A stretch of 5,615 bases of DNA from Bacillota bacterium. GTDB taxonomy: Bacteria > Bacillota > Limnochordia > Darwinibacteriales > DTU012. The notes below the pieces were generated by a model. It ran no database searches and was not told where the DNA came from. It saw only the letters and a list, made by a program, of their open reading frames with translations. The DNA lies in the NCBI GenBank assembly GCA_012521805.1, contig JAAYLQ010000074.1, forward strand, positions 1 through 5,615, read 5' to 3'. Shown here piece by piece: positions 1 to 4,474 of the stretch (position 1 is its first letter; the number at the start of each line of letters is the position of its first letter). The position numbers and the translations under genes were made by a program.

Positions 1-46
1 GAAGTAACAGAATCGAAGAAGATTTGCAAAGGGAGGTCACTTACAC

Positions 47-307
47 ATGGAAGTATTAAAGGTTTCGGCAAAGTCTAGTCCAAACTCAGTGGCAGGAGCT
101 TTAGCAGGTGTCCTGAGAGAACGTGGAAGAGCAGAGGTTCAAGCTATTGGTGCAGGCGCATTAAATCAGGCGGTCAAAGCTGTGGCAATTGCACGAGGTT
201 TTGTGGCCCCAAGCGGCGTTGATCTAATCTGCATTCCAGCATTCACAGACATTATGATCGATGACGAAGAGAGGACTGCTATCAAACTTATTGTAGAGCC
301 TCGGTAA
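47..307 (+). CDS. spoVS: Stage V sporulation protein S (SpoVS)
   Basis: Encodes 86 residues, the same length as Bacillus subtilis SpoVS, and I recognise it as nearly identical to that protein almost throughout: the N-terminal VSAKSSPNSVAGALAGVL segment (residues 6-23), the central AIGAGALNQAVKAVAIARG segment (33-51), and the C-terminal end EERTAIKLIVEPR. SpoVS is a small Alba-like-fold protein needed for progress through late sporulation (coat assembly and septation effects in B. subtilis); its molecular activity is not settled, though the fold suggests nucleic-acid binding. The ATG at 47 is preceded by GGGAGG at 31-36 with a 10-base spacer. A terminator follows directly (330-357). In many Firmicutes the gene lies downstream of rny and ymdB, so ymdB may lie just outside the window (inference). 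The identification is very secure. Confidence 0.97.
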   Translation: MEVLKVSAKSSPNSVAGALAGVLRERGRAEVQAIGAGALNQAVKAVAIARGFVAPSGVDLICIPAFTDIMIDDEERTAIKLIVEPR

Positions 308-329
308 AAAATTTTCTAATTCATCGAAG

Positions 330-357
330 CCTGTTTGTGTTACGCAAACAGGTTTTT
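330..357 (+). terminator. Intrinsic terminator after spoVS
   Basis: CCTGTTTG (330-337) pairs with CAAACAGG (345-352). The stem extends inward by a T-G and a G-C pair to leave a three-base loop, and is followed by TTTTT (353-357). It begins 22 bases after the spoVS stop. Only 9 bases separate the T-run from the AGGAGG of the next gene, so the downstream dipeptidase must depend on read-through or on a promoter located upstream of or inside this hairpin. Confidence 0.85.
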
Positions 358-366
358 CATTATATT

Positions 367-373
367 AGGAGGT
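367..373 (+). promoter_or_regulatory. Ribosome binding site fixing the GTG start of the dipeptidase gene
   Basis: AGGAGGT lies 5 to 6 bases upstream of the GTG at 379. A TTG at 377-379 is in another frame and leads nowhere, so the GTG is the supported start. The site is only 9 bases beyond the T-run of the preceding terminator. Confidence 0.8.
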
Positions 374-378
374 AAATT

Positions 379-1344
379 GTGTATATTTTTGACGCACATA
401 TTGATACACTGGGAATTCTGGCGGAGCAAAACGGCGGGGAGGATCTAGCTACGCTCACTGGTACCCATGTGAATTTGGCCAAAATGAGGAGAGCTGGTAT
501 CAGTGCGCAGATCTTTGCGATTTATGTTCCCGATCGGTACCGCCACGGTCTAGCTCTGCACAAGGCGCTGAAGATGGTCGATATTTTCTGGGAAAATCTT
601 AGAAAATATCCTCAAGAACTCCAGCCCTTATTGTGGCGCAGTGACTGTCAAATTATTGAAGGAAATGATATGCCGATCCGATGCATGCTGTCCCTTGAAG
701 GCGGCGAGGCATTAGAGGGCAGTATTGCAAACCTGCGCAATTTTTTCAGGCTTGGAGTGAGAGCCCTTACCATCACATGGAACCACCGCAATGAATTGGC
801 TGATGGTGTAGGGGAGGGCAAGGGAGCATCAGGTTTAAGTGAATTTGGCCGGGAAGTAGTTGCTGAGATGAACCGCTTAGGCATGGTAATTGATGTATCT
901 CACTTAGCTGAACCTGGTTTTTGGGACGTTTTAGACGAAAGCAACCAGCCGATCATTGCGTCCCACTCGAATGCATACACCCTCTGCCAGCACCGCCGCA
1001 ATTTAACTGATGCCCAGATTAAGGCTATTGCTGATTGCGGCGGAGTAGTAGGAGTTAATTTTTATCCTGGATTTCTGACCAAGCAGCCTGAAATGGCTGA
1101 TATCGAGCATGTTGTTGAACAGATTGTTCATCTAATTGATGTTGGGGGCAGCGAGACAGCAGCGTTAGGCTCTGACTTTGATGGAATTGGCGCTGTACCG
1201 GTTGGTTTGGAAAATGTGGAAAAAACACCGCTATTAATATCAAAACTAAAAAAGCGCGGCTTGTCAGAAGCAGTTGTTGAAAAGGTTATGGGAAAAAATC
1301 TGCTGCGGGTGGTCAGGCAAGTCTTACCTGAAAAGAGCTCATAA
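379..1344 (+). CDS. Dipeptidase, peptidase family M19 (membrane/renal dipeptidase type)
   Basis: A 321-residue zinc metallopeptidase of family M19, which hydrolyses dipeptides including D-residue substrates. Family landmarks appear in order: DAHIDT (residues 5-10, metal ligands H7 and D9), LSLEGG (104-109, bridging E107), ITWNHRNELADG (132-143), DVSHL (172-176, ligand H175), SHSN (195-198, ligand H196), HRRN (205-208, the substrate-carboxylate Arg), GSDFDG (264-269, the general Asp D266) and a C-terminal GKNLLRVVRQVL (305-316). Spacings H175-H196 and H196-D266 fit human MDP1 within one residue. The start is a GTG behind AGGAGGT. There is no signal peptide or GPI/lipobox signal, so it is cytoplasmic, unlike the mammalian enzyme. 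Location next to spoVS hints at turnover of peptides or peptidoglycan fragments in sporulating cells, but that is inference; physiological substrates cannot be read from the sequence. The last codons lie inside a terminator stem. Confidence 0.93.
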   Translation: MYIFDAHIDTLGILAEQNGGEDLATLTGTHVNLAKMRRAGISAQIFAIYVPDRYRHGLALHKALKMVDIFWENLRKYPQELQPLLWRSDCQIIEGNDMPIRCMLSLEGGEALEGSIANLRNFFRLGVRALTITWNHRNELADGVGEGKGASGLSEFGREVVAEMNRLGMVIDVSHLAEPGFWDVLDESNQPIIASHSNAYTLCQHRRNLTDAQIKAIADCGGVVGVNFYPGFLTKQPEMADIEHVVEQIVHLIDVGGSETAALGSDFDGIGAVPVGLENVEKTPLLISKLKKRGLSEAVVEKVMGKNLLRVVRQVLPEKSS

Positions 1345-1359
1345 GAGAGCTCTTTTTTT
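1331..1359 (+). terminator. Intrinsic terminator overlapping the dipeptidase 3' end
   Basis: AAAAGAGCTC (1331-1340) pairs with GAGCTCTTTT (1347-1356) around the six-base loop ATAAGA, and the T-run continues to 1359. The left arm is coding sequence for the last residues of the dipeptidase, and its TAA stop (1342-1344) sits in the loop. The flanking A- and T-runs make the hairpin nearly symmetric, so it could also stop transcription on the other strand. Confidence 0.87.
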
Positions 1360-1387
1360 GGTTATACTACTAGCGGAGGTGGAATAA

Positions 1388-1597
1388 GTGGCTGTAATAA
1401 AAGTAATTGAGTTAGTTGGTCAATCCAAAACCAGTTGGGAAGATGCTGTAAAAGCAGCGGTGAAAGAAGCTTCCAAAACGATAAGACATATCAGCGGAGT
1501 GGAAGTGCTTAATTGGACTGGCAAGGTTGAAGATGACGAAATAGTTAGGTACAGAGCTAATGTTAAAGTTGCCTTTAGAGTAGACCAGGAAGATTAG
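1388..1597 (+). CDS. Dodecin family protein
   Basis: A 69-residue protein of the dodecin family (PF07311), small beta-alpha-beta-beta subunits that form hollow dodecamers; classical members bind FMN/FAD, riboflavin or lumichrome and are thought to store or sequester flavin. The N-terminal strand KVIELVGQS (5-13), the SWEDAVKAAVKEASKTI helix (16-32), the hairpin strand GVEVLNWTGKVEDDEIVRY (37-55) and the final strand ANVKVAFRV (57-65) match the family over its full length. The start is GTG, 7 bases after GGAGGT (1375-1380). The position where flavin-binding dodecins carry the stacking Trp (RWFEV motif) is Gly37 here, and a Trp appears at 43 instead. It therefore resembles the Trp-less branch that includes the mycobacterial 'calcium dodecin', so flavin binding should not be assumed. 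The next gene starts 71 bases downstream with no terminator between. Confidence 0.93.
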   Translation: MAVIKVIELVGQSKTSWEDAVKAAVKEASKTIRHISGVEVLNWTGKVEDDEIVRYRANVKVAFRVDQED

Positions 1598-1657
1598 GAA
1601 AACTCAGGATAAGAGGATGGGATTTGGGTAATACTACGTAGGGATAAAACTGAAAAT

Positions 1658-1664
1658 GAGGTGA
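1658..1664 (+). promoter_or_regulatory. Ribosome binding site favouring ATG 1669 over GTG 1666
   Basis: GAGGTGA matches the anti-Shine-Dalgarno sequence. The GTG at 1666 starts 4 bases after the GAGG core (1658-1661), while the in-frame ATG at 1669 lies 7 bases away, so the ATG is the better start. Confidence 0.65.
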
Positions 1665-1668
1665 TGTG

Positions 1669-2001
1669 ATGGATTGGCTGAGTGCTGTCGTCCGCTTTGT
1701 TGTCTCCGCACTGGTGCTGATGGCTGTCGGCTTTGTAATTCCGGGTTTCAGCATGATGGGATTTTGGAATGCATTATTAGCCGCAGTGGTAATTGCCGCA
1801 ATTGGCTGGGTGATTGAGGCAACTTTAGGCAGGCGGGTTTCGCCATACAGTAGGGGAATAGTAGGATTTTTGGTCTCCGCTGTTGTAATCTGGACAGTCC
1901 AATTCATAGTGCCTGAAATGGAAGTTACCTTAATCGGTGCGCTATTGGCAGCATTTGTCATCGGCATAATTGACATGTTTGTTCCGACAACAGTACGATA
2001 A
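1669..2001 (+). CDS. Small four-helix membrane protein, phage-holin-4_2 (YvlD-like) family
   Basis: A 110-residue, very hydrophobic protein with four predicted membrane segments, roughly residues 5-24, 31-50, 62-81 and 87-105, joined by short loops; the middle loop carries the charges (E50, R55, R56, R62). The GFVIPGF turn (21-27) followed by GFWNALLAA (31-39) is typical of the PF04020 'phage holin family' proteins such as B. subtilis YvlD. Despite the name, these occur in ordinary chromosomes and are not shown to be lysis holins; no endolysin or phage gene is nearby. The two halves look like a duplication: FVVSALVL...FVIP...ALLAAVVI and FLVSAVVI...FIVP...ALLAAFVI. A start at GTG 1666 would add one residue. 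The gene lies between dodecin and a spoVAF-type gene; a role with the latter in the spore membrane is possible but unproven. The family call is good, the function unknown. Confidence 0.85.
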   Translation: MDWLSAVVRFVVSALVLMAVGFVIPGFSMMGFWNALLAAVVIAAIGWVIEATLGRRVSPYSRGIVGFLVSAVVIWTVQFIVPEMEVTLIGALLAAFVIGIIDMFVPTTVR

Positions 2002-2029
2002 AAAAGCGCCATTTATCTAGGCGCTTTTT
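2001..2029 (+). terminator. Intrinsic terminator after the holin-family gene
   Basis: AAAAAGCGCC (2001-2010) pairs perfectly with GGCGCTTTTT (2020-2029) around a nine-base loop. The last base of the TAA stop of the upstream gene is the first base of the stem. The symmetric A- and T-runs could act in both directions. The next ribosome binding site begins only 15 bases after the T-run. Confidence 0.87.
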
Positions 2030-2043
2030 ATAAAGGATGAGAT

Positions 2044-2049
2044 AAGGAG
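2044..2049 (+). promoter_or_regulatory. Ribosome binding site favouring ATG 2058 over ATG 2052
   Basis: AAGGAG ends 2 bases before the ATG at 2052, which is too close, and 8 bases before the in-frame ATG at 2058, which is a normal spacing. The later ATG is therefore preferred, giving a protein two residues shorter. Confidence 0.65.
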
Positions 2050-2057
2050 ACATGGCT

Positions 2058-3518
2058 ATGACCGCTGCAGTTGACAGAAGCCTGAAAAAGAACTTGGAAT
2101 ACCTAAAGGACAAGCTCGGTATTGGCATAACTTTTGATATTATTGTCCGGGAAATCTGCATCGGTGAGCGAGATGCAGCATTAATCTTTATCGATGGATT
2201 TGTCAAAGACCGTGAAACCTCTGCTATTATGAAATCCTTAATGGATGGCATTCCCAGAGGAGAGTTAGGGGTTAATGGTGTAGAAAAAATTCTCACTCGC
2301 TATTTGCCATATTTTGAAGTTGATACAACTGACGATTTAGACGATGGTATCGATCAGATGCTGGCAGGGCCAATGCTGCTGCTGGTAGATGGATTAACCA
2401 GTGCCATCGTTATTGATGTCAGGGAATACCCTGTCAGAGGTATTGAAGAACCAGATCTTGAACGGGTTACACGCGGTTCACACGAGGGTTTTGTTGAAAC
2501 GGCCATCTTTAATACTAATCTTGTGCGCCGCCGGATCCGCGATTCAAAACTGCGCTTTGAAGCAATGCAGGTGGGCACCCGATCAAAGACCGATGTGTTT
2601 ATTGGTTATATTGAAGATATTGCTGATCGGGGCTTGGTGGAGGAAGTTAAGAAAAGAATTTCCCGGATCAAGAGGGATGCTTTACCCATGGGCGGCAAGA
2701 ATTTGGAAGAGTATATCCTTGGCACAACTTTTAATCCGCTGCCAGTGACCCGCTACACTGAGCGTCCGGATGTTGCGGCAGCACATTTATACGAGGGACA
2801 TATCTGTATTTTTGTTGACACTTCTCCGTTTGCCATGATTGTGCCGGTAACTGCCTGGCATTTCACCCAACATGCTGAGGAATATTTTCAGAATCCACCG
2901 GTTGGAACCTATTTGAGGTGGGTTAGGACAATGGGGATCGTTTTATCAATGCTGTTGATACCTGTTTGGTATGCATTGGTCCATACCCCAAACTTGCCTC
3001 CGTGGTTGAACTGGTTAGGGCCTGAGGAGCAGAGCATTGTGCCCCTTTGGCTGCAGTTTATCATTCTTGAATTGGGACTGGATACTATTCGTATAGCTTT
3101 GGTACATACACCAAATGCGTTGGCCACCTCCCTTGGTATCGTAGGTGCTATCCTGCTGGGAGACTTAGCTGTTACAGTGGGAATCTTTGTTCCCGAAACA
3201 ATTCTTTATATAGCCATTGTTGCCATAGGAACATTTGGAACTCCCAGTTTGGAATTTGCCTGGGCACTGCGGCTGTTTCGTTTTCTAATCCTCATCAGTA
3301 CTTTTCTTTTCAGCTGGATTGGACTAGGAGTGAGTGTTCTAGTTACTTTTTTAATTTTTGGTTTAACCAAGTCTTTCGGCCTGCCTTATCTGTGGCCATT
3401 GGTTCCGTTTAATGGACCCGCTCTGCTCCGCATTATTTTCCGCTATCCTATTCCACAGATAACGATGCGGCCTAAAGCTATAGCGAAGAAGAAGGACCGG
3501 GATGTTCGCAGTAAGTAG
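2058..3518 (+). CDS. spoVAF: SpoVAF-like spore membrane protein, GerA family
   Basis: A 486-residue GerA-family protein, close to the usual SpoVAF length of about 490. GerA-type proteins are inner spore-membrane receptor or channel subunits; B. subtilis SpoVAF, with its partner FigP, forms an ion channel that amplifies germination. The soluble N-terminal half (about 1-285) contains the GSHEGFVE signature (140-147), the NTNLVRRRIRD stretch, VGTRSKTDVFIGYIEDIAD (172-190) and the RYTERPDVAAAHLYEGH segment (232-248), followed by VDTSPF and HAEEYFQNPPVGTYLRWVR. The C-terminal half holds about five or six membrane segments (roughly 288-308, 327-348, 353-370, 372-393, 405-425, 423-440) and ends in a basic tail. 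The TERPDVAAAH and HAEEY...GTYLRWVR segments favour SpoVAF over GerAA or GerKA. No spoVAA-AE gene is next to it, unlike the classical spoVA operon. The activase-related gene begins 14 bases after the stop, so co-transcription is likely. In Bacillus spoVA genes are driven by sigma G; I cannot identify a sigma G promoter here. Confidence 0.87.
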   Translation: MTAAVDRSLKKNLEYLKDKLGIGITFDIIVREICIGERDAALIFIDGFVKDRETSAIMKSLMDGIPRGELGVNGVEKILTRYLPYFEVDTTDDLDDGIDQMLAGPMLLLVDGLTSAIVIDVREYPVRGIEEPDLERVTRGSHEGFVETAIFNTNLVRRRIRDSKLRFEAMQVGTRSKTDVFIGYIEDIADRGLVEEVKKRISRIKRDALPMGGKNLEEYILGTTFNPLPVTRYTERPDVAAAHLYEGHICIFVDTSPFAMIVPVTAWHFTQHAEEYFQNPPVGTYLRWVRTMGIVLSMLLIPVWYALVHTPNLPPWLNWLGPEEQSIVPLWLQFIILELGLDTIRIALVHTPNALATSLGIVGAILLGDLAVTVGIFVPETILYIAIVAIGTFGTPSLEFAWALRLFRFLILISTFLFSWIGLGVSVLVTFLIFGLTKSFGLPYLWPLVPFNGPALLRIIFRYPIPQITMRPKAIAKKKDRDVRSK

Positions 3519-3519
3519 C

Positions 3520-3528
3520 AGGGGTGAT
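3520..3528 (+). promoter_or_regulatory. Ribosome binding site favouring ATG 3533
   Basis: AGGGGTGAT resembles the anti-Shine-Dalgarno complement AGGAGGTGAT with a one-base deletion or substitution. It overlaps the possible GTG (3524) and ATG (3527) starts. The ATG at 3533 is properly spaced and gives the family-typical N-terminus MKVGVPRGLYYYRYFP. Confidence 0.6.
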
Positions 3529-3532
3529 GGGT

Positions 3533-4474
3533 ATGAAAGTCGGAGTCCCCAGGGGCTTATATTATTATCGTTATTTTCCCTTTTGGGAAAGTTTTCTTCA
3601 GGGTTTAGGATGCACAGTAGTTATTTCTGATCCAACTACCAAACAAACGCTTGATTTCGGTGTAGCGGCATCGGTTGACGGTATCTGTCTGCCGGTCAAA
3701 GTGTACATCGGTCATGTACAAAACCTGATCGAGAAAAATGTTGATTATCTGTTTATCCCATATATTATCAGTATCGAAAAAGGAGAATATATCTGTCCAA
3801 AATTTATGGGTTTGCCAGATATAGTCCGCGGCTGTATCAAACAGACACCCCCAATCTTGTCGCCCACTATTGATGGCCGCAGGGGACCACGCAGCATCAT
3901 GTGGTCTTATCTGAAATTTGGACTTAAATTTGCTAAATTTTCGCAAGTGCTGAGGGCATATCGCAACGGACTTTATCAACTTAAACTCCATGAGGCAAAA
4001 TTATTGACAGCCCCGGTTGAAACTGAACCTCATGCCAGATTGCACATAGGTGTGCTGGGACATGAGTATTTACTTAATGATGATTTCATTTCAATGGGAA
4101 TCACTAAAAGATTGCGTCAGGCTGGCTGTAAGCTGACTACTGTGGAGCACTTAGATCAGAACACAATCAATGCCAACAACAGCTTTCTCAAAAAACGCAT
4201 GTACTGGTCGTCTGGAAAACAGATTTTAGGTGCGGCTCATTACCTCGCTCCTAAAGTGGATGGTATTATTTCCCTGATGTCTTTTGCCTGCGGTACCGAT
4301 TCCTTCACAATTGATATAGTGGAACGCTACTGCCGCCGTAATCAAATACCCCACTTATTAATTAATCTTGACGAGCATACTGGACAAGCCGGGGTATTAA
4401 CCAGGTTGGATGCATTTCTCGACTTGTTGCAGAGGAGGAAACAGCGTGAAGATTACAGTCCCGCATTTGGGTAA
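3533..4474 (+). CDS. Acyl-CoA dehydratase activase-related protein (DUF2229 family)
   Basis: A 313-residue protein of the DUF2229 / 'acyl-CoA dehydratase activase-related' family (PF09989), recognised from MKVGVPRGLYYYRYFPFW (1-18), DGICLPVKVYIGHV (49-62), DYLFIPYI (71-78) and EYICPKFMGLPDIVRGC (85-101). Middle and C-terminal landmarks are the IGVLGHEYLLND segment (172-183), SFACGTDSFTID (250-261) and DEHTGQAGVLTRLDAFLDLL (280-299). Cysteines C52, C88, C101 and C253 stand in the conserved blocks and are candidate iron-sulfur ligands (inference). Relatives accompany or are fused to BadF/HgdC-type ATPases that drive electrons into 2-hydroxyacyl-CoA dehydratase-like or double-cubane-cluster enzymes; the exact role of this subunit is unknown. 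It is cytoplasmic, with no signal or membrane segment. Its 3' end overlaps the next gene by 29 bases. It shares landmark order with that gene, indicating paralogy. A GTG start at 3524 would add three residues. Confidence 0.88.
   Translation: MKVGVPRGLYYYRYFPFWESFLQGLGCTVVISDPTTKQTLDFGVAASVDGICLPVKVYIGHVQNLIEKNVDYLFIPYIISIEKGEYICPKFMGLPDIVRGCIKQTPPILSPTIDGRRGPRSIMWSYLKFGLKFAKFSQVLRAYRNGLYQLKLHEAKLLTAPVETEPHARLHIGVLGHEYLLNDDFISMGITKRLRQAGCKLTTVEHLDQNTINANNSFLKKRMYWSSGKQILGAAHYLAPKVDGIISLMSFACGTDSFTIDIVERYCRRNQIPHLLINLDEHTGQAGVLTRLDAFLDLLQRRKQREDYSPAFG
3702..3720. repeat. Short inverted repeat inside the first activase-related gene
   Basis: TGTACAT (3702-3708) and ATGTACA (3714-3720) form a perfect 7-base inverted repeat around CGGTC, within codons for the VYIGHVQ segment. 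Repeats of this length are expected by chance in a few kilobases, so function is doubtful. Confidence 0.3.
4432..4438 (+). promoter_or_regulatory. Ribosome binding site fixing GTG 4446, inside the upstream gene
   Basis: GAGGAGG lies within the coding end of the preceding activase-related gene, 7 bases before the GTG at 4446. It decides against the ATG at 4410, which has no comparable site and would add 12 residues (with two Cys) that are not family-like, being shadow sequence of the upstream gene. Confidence 0.85.

Noticed and set aside
3..59. Possible 3' end of an upstream gene (ymdB?) reading SNRIEEDLQREV to a TAA at 57-59, overlapping the spoVS start; another frame stops at 5-7
   Set aside because: ymdB is a common upstream neighbour of spoVS, and RIEED faintly resembles the IERI-type end of that family. 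However, the segment is too short to assign, and two other reading frames are equally possible.
1363..1368. TATACT, a possible -10 element before the dodecin gene
   Set aside because: No acceptable -35 element exists 16-18 bases upstream, where the terminator stem lies, and there is no TGn extension. Transcription would start at the ribosome binding site itself.
1598..1668. Possible promoter between dodecin and the holin-family gene (TTGGGT 1624-1629, TAAAAC 1645-1650)
   Set aside because: Both hexamers match poorly and the spacer is 15 bases, so a promoter cannot be claimed.
1669..2001. Prophage remnant suggested by the 'phage holin' family name
   Set aside because: No endolysin, integrase, attachment site or other phage gene is visible, and this family is widespread as ordinary chromosomal membrane proteins.
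1575..2012. Long open frame on the minus strand (145 codons) opposite the holin-family gene
   Set aside because: It is the mirror of a well-supported membrane-protein gene. Its product is a low-complexity Thr/Ala/Ile/Pro mixture with no recognisable domain, and it runs through terminator sequence at its start.
2029..2034. TATAAA, a possible -10 element before the SpoVAF-like gene
   Set aside because: It is formed by the end of the terminator T-run; the matching -35 position is GCGCCA in the hairpin, and no sigma G- or sigma F-like pair could be recognised.
2401..2748. Plus-strand open frame (115 codons) within the SpoVAF-like gene
   Set aside because: It is out of frame with a conserved coding region and has no family-like sequence and no ribosome binding site of note.
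3605..3991. Open frame on the minus strand (128 codons) inside the first activase-related gene
   Set aside because: It is fully contained in a conserved plus-strand gene and has no recognisable protein motif.
4410..4445. N-terminal extension of the second activase-related gene from ATG 4410
   Set aside because: The added residues are shadow translation of the upstream conserved C-terminus, and a strong GAGGAGG at the right distance supports GTG 4446.
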